A stretch of DNA of 54,023 bases, from NCBI GenBank assembly GCA_041395165.1, contig JAWLBA010000010.1:1-54023 (forward strand), in the 5' to 3' direction. The notes beneath the pieces were generated by a model that ran no database searches, had not been told where the DNA came from, and was given only the letters and a program-made list of their open reading frames with translations. Positions 44,691-53,735 of the stretch are shown here, one piece after another. The DNA comes from JAIBCM01 sp041395165 (GTDB taxonomy: Bacteria; Verrucomicrobiota; Verrucomicrobiia; JADLBR01; JAIBCM01). Position 1 is the stretch's first letter, and the number at the start of each line of letters is the position of its first letter. The position numbers and the translations under genes are program-made.

Positions 44691-47600
44691 GAAAAAGCTT
44701 GATCCAAAGGAACCATTTCGAGAATGCGTAAACTGGGTTTTTCGCCACTTAAATCTAATGAACCGGCCACCAGAATGATTTGATTATCTTGCAAGAATGT
44801 TTTCCATTTTTCGTATTCGCCAGGTGCCAAAAAGAGTTCCATGTGCCCTTCTAAATCGTCTAATAAAGCTTTGCCAAATGGGCGTTTATCTTTGGTGTAG
44901 CGATGTTCAGCGTGGCTCAGGATGCCACCTAATCGCACGACAGTTCGATCGGGTTGATTCGAGAGGGTGGTTGTTGTGGATAAGGAAAATTGGGAGAGTA
45001 AATCTTGATAATGATCTAAAGGATGACCGGAAATGTAGACACCAAGAAATTCTTTCTCGTAAGCGAGCTGTTCCGCTAGAGGCCAATCTTCGATGCTTGC
45101 AGTTTCACGAGTTTTGGGTTGTGCCAAGGTTTCTTCCAGATTTTCAAACAGTGAAGTTTGTCCGCGTTGCGTGTCGCGATGATGGCCCGATGCGGAGGCG
45201 AGGGCGTCATTGATTTGGGTAAACAGTCGAGCGCGATGAGCGTCCCATTCATCGAAAGCGCCGGCTTTCACTAAACTTTCTAACGATTTTTTATTAACCG
45301 TTCGCGTGTCACAACGACGGCAAAGGTCGTAGAGATCTTTGAATGGGCCTTGTTGATTTCGATTTTCGATAATTAAGTTTACCGCGGTTTCGCTTACATT
45401 TTTAATTGCCGCTAAACCATAGCGAATGGCACCATCGCTTACACTAAATTTAGCTTGGCTATGATTAATGGAAGGTGGAAGAAAGGGGATGTTTAAAGCG
45501 CGACATTCGGCGCCGAAAATTCCCATTTTATCAATGTCGCCGATATCATTGGTCATGAGCGCGGCCATAAATTCCACTGGATAATTAGCTTTTAACCATG
45601 CGGTGTGATAGGCGATGACGCCATAGGCTGCGCTGTGCGATTTGTTGAATCCGTAGCCGGCAAATTTTTCGAGTAAATCAAAAATTTTATCCGCTTTAGC
45701 TTGAGGAATTTTGTTGGTTTTGGCACAGCCTTCGACAAATTTTTTTCGTTCTTGAGCCATTTTTTCTTTGTCTTTTTTGCCCATTGCGCGACGCAATAAA
45801 TCGGATTGTCCGAGTGTGTAACCCGCGAGCAAACTGGCAGCTTGCATGACTTGCTCTTGATAAATCATGATGCCGTAAGTGTCCGAACAGCATTGCTCCA
45901 AAAGTGGATGTTCGTATTTGATTTCGACCTGTCCTTTTTTGCGTTTGATATAGTCAGGAATTAAATCCATGGGGCCGGGACGATAGAGGGCAATTAAAGC
46001 TATGATATCGTCGACATTATGAATATCGAAGCGGCGGCACAGATCGCTCATGCCTGGCGATTCCACTTGAAACACGCCTACGTTTTGTCCGCGATTGAGC
46101 AGCGCAAATGTCCCGGGATCGTCCAATGGAATATCGTGAGTGGTTAAGGTTTTGTGTTGCGTTTGCTGAATCAAATCGAGAGTGTCTTGGATAACCGTTA
46201 ACGTTTTTAAACCGAGGAAATCCATTTTTAACATGCCTACCTCGCTTAACATATTCATGTCATATTGTGTGACAATTTCGCCATTGGCCGCCCGGGCAAG
46301 AGGAACTTGTTGATTAATGGGGACGTCGGAAATGACAACGCCCGCAGCATGAACGCCGGCTTGCCGAATCAAGCCTTCGATAGATTGAGCGAGAGTGATA
46401 GTGCGATGGGTGTTTTCTTCGTTGTTATAAGCTTGTTTAAGTTCCGGACTTAGTTCGAGCGCTTGCTGAATGGTAAGTCCCGGTGGCATGCCAGGAATCA
46501 TTTTTGATAAGCGATCGCCATCGCCATAAGAAAAACCTAAGACTCGATTAACATCACGGATGGAACCCTTAGCGCCCATCGTTCCGTAAGTGATAATTTG
46601 TGCAACGCACGTTTCTCCATATTTTTTGCGCACGTAAGCGATGACGTCATTACGATGGTTGTAACAAAAATCGATATCGATATCGGGTGGTGAAACGCGT
46701 TCGGGATTTAAAAAACGTTCGAACAATAAGCCGTAGCGCAAAGGATCGATGTCAGTAATATTTAAAACGTAGGCAACAATGCTGCCCGCAGCGCTTCCAC
46801 GCCCTGGCCCTACAGGAATGCCATGTGTTTTGGCAAAATGGATAAAATCCCAAACGATAAGAAAATAACTGACAAAACCGGTTTTTTCTAAAATAGAAAG
46901 TTCGTAATCCAAACGTTGTTGAAGTATTTTTTGTTTTTCGACATTACCAGATGCAAAATCATTAGCATAGCGTTCATGCAATCCTTTTTGACAAAGCTCT
47001 CGCAAATAATCTTCGCGACTTTGTTGGGTTGGCATAGGAAAGGCCGGAAATTTGTTAACACCCAATTCAATTTCGAGATTACATTTTTCAGCGATTTCCA
47101 AACTGTTTTTTATGGCGTCGGGAACTTCAGAAAAAAGTTGGGTCATTTCTTCAGCGCTTTTGAGATAAAATTGATCTGAGCCATAACGCATGCGCTTTTC
47201 GTCAGCCTGCAATGAACCGGTTTGCAAGCAGACAAGGATATCTTGAGATTCAGCATCTTCTTGTCGCAAGTAGTGAACATCGTTGGTGGCAACAAGTTTT
47301 AAACCGGTTGTTTTTGCAGCTTTAATGAGAAAGCGATTTAATTTTTTTTGAGCATCAATGCCGTGATCGTTGAGTTCAATATAAAAATCATTTTTCGGAA
47401 AAATTTCCTGGTATTGTTTCAGTGTATTAAGGGCGGCTTTTTCGTTGCCTAATAAAAAATGATGAGCCACTTCACTGCGGATACAGGCGCTGGTGCCGAT
47501 GAGGCCTTGGCTGTATTGTGATAAAAGATTTTTATCGATTCGAGGATGCTGATCTGAAGGCGTTTCAATTTGAGCTAGGCTGACTAACTGCATCAAATTT

Positions 47601-47941
47601 TGATAACCGGTTTGATCTTTGGCTAGCAGTAAAAGATGGTAATCCTGTGATTGTTGGCCTAATTTTTTTTTCTCAAGTCGGTCGCCTGCTGTGATATAAA
47701 CTTCGCAGCCGATAATGGGTTTAATTTCCTTTTCGCGGCATACTTTATAAAATTCCAAGGCTCCGTAGAGTGTGGCGTGATCGGTTAAGGCAATGGCATG
47801 AAATCCTAATGATGCTGCGTAATCAGGTAGGGTGGGTGGAGGATTGGGTTGTTTTTTTAGTTCGGACGCTAAGGAAATACGACAAAATCCATCTAAAATA
47901 CTATAGTCGGAATGCACATGAAGATGGACAAAATTACTCAC
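44672..47941 (-). CDS. dnaE: DNA polymerase III alpha subunit, frame shifts at the C-terminus
   Basis: DnaE is the catalytic subunit of the replicative DNA polymerase. The 1089-residue frame starts MSNFVHLHVHSDYSILDGF with the PHP domain. The polymerase core has GRGSAAGSIVAYVLNITDIDPL and PDIDIDFCYNHR (the catalytic Asp pair), PGPMDLIPDYIKRKKGQ near 690 and the helix-hairpin-helix region around AAYGVIAYHTAWLKANYP. OB-fold sequence follows. It ends early because of a one-base gap; see the feature at 44373. The next gene, thyA, is upstream on the same strand. Confidence 0.95.
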   Translation of the reverse strand: MSNFVHLHVHSDYSILDGFCRISLASELKKQPNPPPTLPDYAASLGFHAIALTDHATLYGALEFYKVCREKEIKPIIGCEVYITAGDRLEKKKLGQQSQDYHLLLLAKDQTGYQNLMQLVSLAQIETPSDQHPRIDKNLLSQYSQGLIGTSACIRSEVAHHFLLGNEKAALNTLKQYQEIFPKNDFYIELNDHGIDAQKKLNRFLIKAAKTTGLKLVATNDVHYLRQEDAESQDILVCLQTGSLQADEKRMRYGSDQFYLKSAEEMTQLFSEVPDAIKNSLEIAEKCNLEIELGVNKFPAFPMPTQQSREDYLRELCQKGLHERYANDFASGNVEKQKILQQRLDYELSILEKTGFVSYFLIVWDFIHFAKTHGIPVGPGRGSAAGSIVAYVLNITDIDPLRYGLLFERFLNPERVSPPDIDIDFCYNHRNDVIAYVRKKYGETCVAQIITYGTMGAKGSIRDVNRVLGFSYGDGDRLSKMIPGMPPGLTIQQALELSPELKQAYNNEENTHRTITLAQSIEGLIRQAGVHAAGVVISDVPINQQVPLARAANGEIVTQYDMNMLSEVGMLKMDFLGLKTLTVIQDTLDLIQQTQHKTLTTHDIPLDDPGTFALLNRGQNVGVFQVESPGMSDLCRRFDIHNVDDIIALIALYRPGPMDLIPDYIKRKKGQVEIKYEHPLLEQCCSDTYGIMIYQEQVMQAASLLAGYTLGQSDLLRRAMGKKDKEKMAQERKKFVEGCAKTNKIPQAKADKIFDLLEKFAGYGFNKSHSAAYGVIAYHTAWLKANYPVEFMAALMTNDIGDIDKMGIFGAECRALNIPFLPPSINHSQAKFSVSDGAIRYGLAAIKNVSETAVNLIIENRNQQGPFKDLYDLCRRCDTRTVNKKSLESLVKAGAFDEWDAHRARLFTQINDALASASGHHRDTQRGQTSLFENLEETLAQPKTRETASIEDWPLAEQLAYEKEFLGVYISGHPLDHYQDLLSQFSLSTTTTLSNQPDRTVVRLGGILSHAEHRYTKDKRPFGKALLDDLEGHMELFLAPGEYEKWKTFLQDNQIILVAGSLDLSGEKPSLRILEMVPLDQAFSSLLAA

Positions 47942-48005
47942 AAAAAAATCATAGAAAGCTTAAGAGTTCTGGCAAGGAGGCAATCGAGAAATTGAAAAAA
48001 TTTGG

Positions 48006-48790
48006 CTAAACCGCAATGGGCGCGGGGATAGCCGGATAAGGGTTGTAGTTGTTCAAGATAATATCTTCATAGCAAAAGTGATGAATATTTTTCACTTCAG
48101 GATTTAAGATTAATGAGGGCAAAGGTTGAGGATCGCGGGTTAATTGAAGTTTAGCCTGTTCGATATGATTTTGATAAAGGTGCAAATCGCCAAAAGTATG
48201 AATAAAATCGCCCGGTTCTAAACCGCAAACTTGGCTGATCATGTGTGTCAAAAGAGCGTAGGAAGCTAAGTTAAAAGGAACACCTAGAAAAAGATCGGCG
48301 CTGCGTTGATAAAGTTGGCAACTGAGCGTGCCGTCGCAAACATAAAATTGAAAAAGAGCATGGCACGGTGGCAAAGCCATTTGATCCAATTCGCCAGGAT
48401 TCCAGGCAGTAACAATGTGGCGTCGACTGTCAGGTTGATTTTTAATCTGTTCAATTACTTGATCGATTTGATGAATCGATTTGCCTTCTGGCGTTCGCCA
48501 ATCGCACCATTGTGCTCCATAGACGCGTCCGAGATTGCCATCTGCGTCTGCCCATTCATTCCAAATGCTAACACCATGTTCATTGAGATAGCGAATATTG
48601 GTGTCGCCTTTTAAAAACCATAACATTTCGTAAACAATTGATTTTAAAAATGAAGTTTTTTCGTGGTGAGAAGGGGGAAGCCTGGGAAAGGGGATATCGA
48701 GCTTGTGCTCCAAAAATGGAATAGGTGCCTACGCCCGTTCGATCTGATTTATATTGTCCTTGGTTTAAAAGAGAAGTTTTAATAAATCAT
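48006..48790 (-). pseudogene. thyA: Thymidylate synthase ThyA, N-terminal part frameshifted
   Basis: ThyA methylates dUMP to dTMP with methylenetetrahydrofolate. A clean frame, 48006-48713, holds the core: IVYEMLWFLKGDTNIRYLN, the nucleotide-site DSRRHIVTAWNPGELDQMALPPCHALFQF with the catalytic Cys, and RSADLFLGVPFNLASYALL. Upstream, the N-terminus (YKSDRTGVGTYSIFGAQARYPL) continues in other frames: a G is missing near 48681-48682, and an indel lies in 48641-48660. The likely start is near 48790, but the first dozen residues cannot be read. With 16 bases it follows the YhaM-like gene. The core being untouched suggests poor consensus rather than loss. Confidence 0.87.
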
Positions 48791-48806
48791 GATGGTTTCA
48801 AGGAAA

Positions 48807-49773
48807 TTAACATTCCGGGCTTTTACGGAAGGCGCGATTATCGAGCATCCATAATTTTTCGGAAACGTTTGTGGTCGTCGGAAAGTTTTTCATGATACCG
48901 GATCATTTGCATTTTGGCATCAAGATTATCAATGATATGAACAAACATAGTCGTGTTGGGGAAGCACAGCTGTACAAATTGTGTTATTCATGATGGCTTA
49001 AAATAATGTTTCAAATGTGCAAAGAGTCTCATCCAGTTGATGCGCTACAGCCGCGTCATTTAGCCAGGTTAAAACCAGATGGGTGGCTCAATAAATTACC
49101 CGCTTGGAAAATATTCCGTGCGGGATAGACTTCCATTTCTGCGATTTTGGCCAGGTCGTGCAAGAGAATGCCAGCTATGACTAAGGAACGATTCAGGGAG
49201 GAAAATCGACACATTCATAATGGCATCTGCTTCATGTGTGATCATGACGGTATGTTGCAATAAACCACCGTACGGGCGTGATGCGCTTGTTTTGCGGCGG
49301 CTGCTTTTTTAAAATCATCTCCATGTTTTTCAAAAAAGGCTTTCTACCGTTTGGCGCAAGGCATCAGGTTTGAGCGATTGAATTTGTTTTTGTAACTCCT
49401 CCCAATAGGTATTGTGATCAATGGGGGCTTGTTCCCAAAATAGGCCTGGTTGATAACCGTCTTCATGATCTCGTTCTTCGACCAAACGCATTTGTGCAAT
49501 TTCAATTTGTCTACCATATTGCGCGTGAACTGAAATTTTTCCCTGAACTTTAAAATGGTCGCCTGCGCGCCATTGTTGATTGGCAAAATAAGGAAACCAA
49601 ACCCGATCTTCAAAAATATTGGCGGCACAGGGGAGTTTGCCATCAAACAATGTTACGCGATAAAAAGTTGTGCCGTTTTTCGCATGTTTTTTTTCAACAG
49701 ATTTGAGCGCAATAAATCCTGTCCAAGGTTGGTTAAGCGCTTCCGAGAGAGCGTTATTAAATGTTGTTGCCAT
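48807..49773 (-). pseudogene. YhaM-like 3'-5' exoribonuclease (OB fold plus HD domain), 3' half disrupted
   Basis: The first 147 codons (49330-49773) encode an OB-fold nucleic-acid binding region (GKLPCAANIFEDRVWFPYF, RAGDHFKVQGKISVHAQYGRQIEIAQMRLV). From 49330 to 48807 the HD nuclease domain can be followed only by frame jumps: EKHGDDFKKAAAAKQAHHA, GGLLQHTVMITHEAD, the metal-site LLHDLAKIAEMEVYP, LSHHE, and NLDAKMQMIRYHEKL up to a stop at 48807. OB plus HD is the architecture of YhaM (CBF1). At least five breaks in 500 bases occur, and the disruption continues into the thyA start. Confidence 0.75.
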
Positions 49774-49776
49774 AAT

Positions 49777-50376
49777 TTAAACTGTGGAATGTCCCGATGC
49801 ATTCAGTTTGCGAATGGCATGGGCCACGTAAAGAATAAAAGAAAGCGCGGTAAAAATGGCTGTCACAATAACTAAAGCTTGAAAAGGAATCAAAGCATCG
49901 GGTTGCATCCAAGCTGGACGAAGCATGGCGGCTAATAAAGTGATCATTTGTAAAGCGGTGGCTGATTTGCCAAGCCAACTGGGTTTGATTTCGAGATTGT
50001 TGGTCAGGAGCTGTAAAACGACGCATCCGATTAATATCATCAAATCGCGACTTATCATTAAAATGAGAAACCATAAAGGTAATCGCCATTCTTCCGGCAT
50101 TTGTTTCCAACTCAAAAGCAACAGCGCAGTGAGCAATAATCCTTTATCGGCTAGAGGATCTAATAAAGCGCCTAAACGTGAGCTTTGATTAAAGCGTCGG
50201 GCTAAAAAACCGTCTATGCCATCTGAAATGGCTGCAATTAAAAAAACAATGGCTGCGGCAATACGCAGTGTGCTATCGCGTTGTTCGAGAGGTGGGGAGG
50301 CGTAGTAAATAAGAAGAAGCGCAAAAACGGGGATGAGAAAAAAGCGTAGTAAGGTGATTTTCGTGGCCAGTGTCAT
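49777..50376 (-). CDS. pgsA: CDP-alcohol phosphatidyltransferase (PgsA-like)
   Basis: PgsA makes phosphatidylglycerol phosphate from CDP-diacylglycerol and glycerol-3-phosphate in the inner membrane. The 199-residue protein has several hydrophobic segments and the CDP-alcohol motif SDGIDGFLARRFNQSSRLGALLDPLADKG near residue 50. Starting MTLATKITLLRFFLIPVFALLL, it overlaps gltX by four bases. Other family members, such as phosphatidylserine synthase, share the motif; the length favours PgsA. Confidence 0.9.
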   Translation of the reverse strand: MTLATKITLLRFFLIPVFALLLIYYASPPLEQRDSTLRIAAAIVFLIAAISDGIDGFLARRFNQSSRLGALLDPLADKGLLLTALLLLSWKQMPEEWRLPLWFLILMISRDLMILIGCVVLQLLTNNLEIKPSWLGKSATALQMITLLAAMLRPAWMQPDALIPFQALVIVTAIFTALSFILYVAHAIRKLNASGHSTV

Positions 50377-51695
50377 GAGGCGAGGGGGGCACGATGTTTT
50401 GCTAAACGCGATAAGACGCGGTCTTTACCCAAAACTTCTAGGAGATGATAAAGTGAGGGGCCGATTGTGCTTCCGGTAACGGCAGCACGACATGGGTGAA
50501 TGAGCGCGCCTGTTTTTTGGTTGGTGTCGGTAGCTATTTTTTTTAGGGCATTTTCCAAGGCACTAGAGGTAAATTCATTCAACGCTTCGAATGCGGTGTG
50601 CAGATAGGTTAAACTAGCTTTTGCATTAGGTGTATGGAGTAAAGCGGCCGCTTTTTCATCGATGGGATAATTGTCGTCAAAGAAATAGCGAGTCCACTCC
50701 GGAAAATCGCGTCCGAGTTTGACTTTTTCTTGAACCAATTGAAGAACTTTGCCGAGATATTCTTCGGAAACGGTTTCTTGAATCACGTTGGCTTCTTGCA
50801 GGATAGGTTTGGCAAAGGCAATAAGCTCTGGAAGTTTTTTGGCGCGGAGATATTCGCCATTCATCCAATAGAGTTTGTTAATATCGAAACGCGCGTTGCC
50901 TCGGTTGACTTGTGGTAGATCAAATTTTTCAATCGCTTCTTCAATAGGAAAAACTTCACGATTTTCTTTGAGTGACCATCCTAAAAGACAAAGATAATTT
51001 CTTAACGCTTCGGGACAGTAATGTTGATGCATATAATCACCTACACTGGCGCCGATATCGCGTTTGCTCATTTTAGAACCGTTCACATTTAAAATCAGAG
51101 GACTATGACCGTAATGCGGGGGTGTGGCTTCTAACGCTTCGAAAAGAGCGATGTGTTTGGGCGTGTTGGAAATATGATCTTCACCACGAATGACGTGCGT
51201 GATTTTCATTTCAAGATCATCAATTACATTAACAAAGTGAAAAACGGGCACGCCATTGGATCGTTGGATCACAAGATCAGGATCTGTTGTCCGATCAAAG
51301 GTGATGTCGCCACAAATTAAATCGTGAAACGTAAAAGGGGTTTTTGGTGTTCGAAATCGAATCGCGCCTTCTTGTTCGTAGGCTTTGCCTTCATCCAAAA
51401 GTTTTTGAATGTAACGTTGATAGATGGGTTTTCTTTGACTTTGAAAGTAAGGACCATAATCACCACCTTTATCGGGGCCTTCGTCCCAATTTAATCCTAA
51501 CCATTTTAATCCTTTGAAAATAATGTCGATGGCTTCTTGTGTGTTGCGCGCTTCGTCGGTGTCTTCAATGCGCAGTACTAATGTGCCACCAGTGTGGCGA
51601 GCATAAAGCCAGTTAAAGAGTGCAGTGCGCGCTCCGCCAATGTGCAAAAGGCCAGTGGGTGAGGGAGCAAATCGAACGCGAATGGGGGCAGTCAT
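50373..51695 (-). CDS. gltX: Glutamyl-tRNA synthetase
   Basis: GltX charges tRNA-Glu (and often tRNA-Gln, corrected by GatCAB). The 440-residue protein has the class I motif PSPTGLLHIGGARTALFNWL near residue 10, RIEDTDEARNTQEA near 42, VIRGEDHISNTPKHI near 190 and the KMSKS loop GSKMSKRDIGASVGDYM near 231. It is complete and of usual length. Its stop overlaps the start of pgsA by four bases. Confidence 0.96.
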   Translation of the reverse strand: MTAPIRVRFAPSPTGLLHIGGARTALFNWLYARHTGGTLVLRIEDTDEARNTQEAIDIIFKGLKWLGLNWDEGPDKGGDYGPYFQSQRKPIYQRYIQKLLDEGKAYEQEGAIRFRTPKTPFTFHDLICGDITFDRTTDPDLVIQRSNGVPVFHFVNVIDDLEMKITHVIRGEDHISNTPKHIALFEALEATPPHYGHSPLILNVNGSKMSKRDIGASVGDYMHQHYCPEALRNYLCLLGWSLKENREVFPIEEAIEKFDLPQVNRGNARFDINKLYWMNGEYLRAKKLPELIAFAKPILQEANVIQETVSEEYLGKVLQLVQEKVKLGRDFPEWTRYFFDDNYPIDEKAAALLHTPNAKASLTYLHTAFEALNEFTSSALENALKKIATDTNQKTGALIHPCRAAVTGSTIGPSLYHLLEVLGKDRVLSRLAKHRAPLAS

Positions 51696-51784
51696 AAAGT
51701 TGTCTGGTTTTCATAAGTGATCCTAGGTAGGGTCGCAAGAATTTTCGCAATCAAAAACTCAAACTCTTTTTTTGCGCGAAGAGA

Positions 51785-53587
51785 TTAATGGGAGTAATTT
51801 TTGATTTTTTTTCTTAAACTTTCGCGTTTGGGATCATTTTGAATCGCTTTTTCCCAAGTTTTTAATGCTTCATTGAGATGATTGAGTTTTAGATGGATAT
51901 CACCCAAATGTTCTCCGATTTCAGCGTCAAAATGGGATTTTTTAAAAGCTTTTTCAATGATGGGTAGCGCATCTTGATATTTTTTTTGTTGGTAATAAAT
52001 CCAGCCCAGTGTGTCGAGATAGGCAGGATTTTCTGGTTCATGAGTAAGAGCGTTTTTTATGAGTTCTAGAGCTTGATCGAGTTTGGTGTGATGATCTGCC
52101 CATTGATAGCTCAAGTAGTTCATGGCTTTATGATTTTTGGGATTGAGTGAGATGCTTTTTTGGAAATATTTTTCTGATTTTTCGAGGTTGCCGGTTTGCT
52201 CGTAAAATACTCCCCATTGATAATAGAGTTCGTCCAAAGGATAGGTGGGTTCGGCAGAGTTAGTTACTATCTGTTCAGTTTGTTGTAAGAATTCTTGAGC
52301 TTGCTTGATTTGTTTATTTTGTCGCGCAATAAGACTGGAAACGAGAAAAATTTCAGGAGTTGAGGGAAATTGCAGTTGCGCTTTTTTCATCAGTGTTAAA
52401 GCTTCGGAAAGTTTATTTTGTTCGGCTAAGGCTTCGGTCAATTGAATCCAAACATTAAAATCGGCATCGGGTTTTAGGATGGCTTTTTTCAGATATTTTT
52501 CGCTTAAAGGCCAATCATGGTTTTGAGTGGCCGCTTCGGCAAGGAGTGTGGGCTCAACTCCTTTGATTTCAGCAAGGTTGAGGTAAGCCTGCATTTTGCT
52601 GGGATTGTTTTGTTGTCCATAAAGTTTAGCTAAAGCGATGAGAAATTGGCCATTGTCAGGATGTTTTTGGGCAAGGGTTTCTATGATTGGAATCGCTTTA
52701 TCTTTTTGATCGATATTGAGGTAAACAACGGCGAGACGGGATTGTAACATTTCATTTTTTGGAGAAAGGCGGATGGCTTTTTGATAAAGTGTAATGGCTT
52801 GCGAGTAGTTCGTGCAGAGTGTTTGTATTTCGGCAAGTCGTATGATGAGCGCTAAATTGTTGGAGGAAAGGTCGAGTGCATGTTGAAAAAGGGGCAGTGT
52901 TTTTTGCGAAATTTGAGCAGTGGTAAATTTGGTAATTTCATTGTCTGTTAATAGGTTGGCATAAGCTTCGCCGAGGTTTACCCAGAACTTGCTTTGGTTT
53001 GATTGTTTGGGTGCTTTTTTTTGAATGGCGGTTATGCCTTGATTTTGATTGGGAGCGTTTGTTTCTTCCAGTGTTTGGTAAAAAAGTGCGTAGGCTTGAT
53101 AGTTGGTAGTATTTAAGGTGATGGCTTTTTCTAAACTTTTTTGGGCCAGCACCTTTTTGTTAAGTAAAAAATATGCCAAACCTTGTTGAGAATAGAGTGT
53201 GGAATTGTTGGGTTCTTTTTTAATGAATTGTTGCAAAACTGGCAGGGCTTGGTCTGGTTTTTGCGTAGCGAGCGATTGTTCAATAATCAGTTTGCCAAGC
53301 TCGCTAAAGCTTGGATCTTTTGCAAAGGCTAGTTGATAGTAGTGAAAAGCGGTTTGAGGATCGTTTTCTGCTTCGGCGCAGATTCCCTTAACATAATAAG
53401 ATAGAGCGCTGGGTTCTTCGGGGATAGAAGAAGAGGCGGTCTGTAGTAGATTTGTGGTAAAAGTATTGGTTGATTCCGAAGTGGGCGAGGGGGTGTTGGG
53501 TTTCGAACAGGCAGTTAAGAGAAAAAGATTCAGTGCAAAAGCATTCATTCCAGAAAGTAAGAATCTGGAATGTTGCCAGTTTTTCAA
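51785..53587 (-). CDS. TPR-repeat lipoprotein
   Basis: This 600-residue protein is made almost entirely of tetratricopeptide repeats. The signal ends in a lipobox (LFLLTAC, Cys at about residue 27), followed by a Ser/Thr/Asn-rich linker. Many repeats follow, for instance SEKYFQKSISLNPKNHKAMNYLSY, ALTHEPENPAYLDTLGWIYYQQKKYQDALP and LNEALKTWEKAIQNDPK. It should be anchored in a membrane and act as a scaffold for protein-protein contacts. The partner is unknown. It follows the bS22-like gene on the same strand. Confidence 0.85.
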   Translation of the reverse strand: MKNWQHSRFLLSGMNAFALNLFLLTACSKPNTPSPTSESTNTFTTNLLQTASSSIPEEPSALSYYVKGICAEAENDPQTAFHYYQLAFAKDPSFSELGKLIIEQSLATQKPDQALPVLQQFIKKEPNNSTLYSQQGLAYFLLNKKVLAQKSLEKAITLNTTNYQAYALFYQTLEETNAPNQNQGITAIQKKAPKQSNQSKFWVNLGEAYANLLTDNEITKFTTAQISQKTLPLFQHALDLSSNNLALIIRLAEIQTLCTNYSQAITLYQKAIRLSPKNEMLQSRLAVVYLNIDQKDKAIPIIETLAQKHPDNGQFLIALAKLYGQQNNPSKMQAYLNLAEIKGVEPTLLAEAATQNHDWPLSEKYLKKAILKPDADFNVWIQLTEALAEQNKLSEALTLMKKAQLQFPSTPEIFLVSSLIARQNKQIKQAQEFLQQTEQIVTNSAEPTYPLDELYYQWGVFYEQTGNLEKSEKYFQKSISLNPKNHKAMNYLSYQWADHHTKLDQALELIKNALTHEPENPAYLDTLGWIYYQQKKYQDALPIIEKAFKKSHFDAEIGEHLGDIHLKLNHLNEALKTWEKAIQNDPKRESLRKKIKNYSH

Positions 53588-53628
53588 TTTGTAAAGCAGT
53601 GAGTTCAGCTTACCTGAAGCATAGTCGC

Positions 53629-53733
53629 TTAGGCTTTGTAACGCAAACGCTTCTTGTGGCGATTGGCGCGATTGCGTTTACGGCGTTTATGCCGATTGAT
53701 CTTTGCTTTTCTACGTTTTTTTAAGGATCCCAT
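53629..53733 (-). CDS. Tiny basic ribosomal protein, bS22/mS38 (AURKAIP1/COX24) type
   Basis: This 34-residue protein reads MGSLKKRRKAKINRHKRR then a similarly basic tail (KRLRYKA). More than half the residues are Lys or Arg. It resembles the short AURKAIP1/COX24-domain proteins that include bS22 of mycobacteria and mS38 of mitochondria: MGS start, KKRRK, then H-K-x-R-K-R. Its ATG lies two bases after the hisG stop and it precedes the TPR gene, so it is transcribed in between. The gene is below the size that most gene finders retain. Confidence 0.7.
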   Translation of the reverse strand: MGSLKKRRKAKINRHKRRKRNRANRHKKRLRYKA

Positions 53734-53735
53734 GT

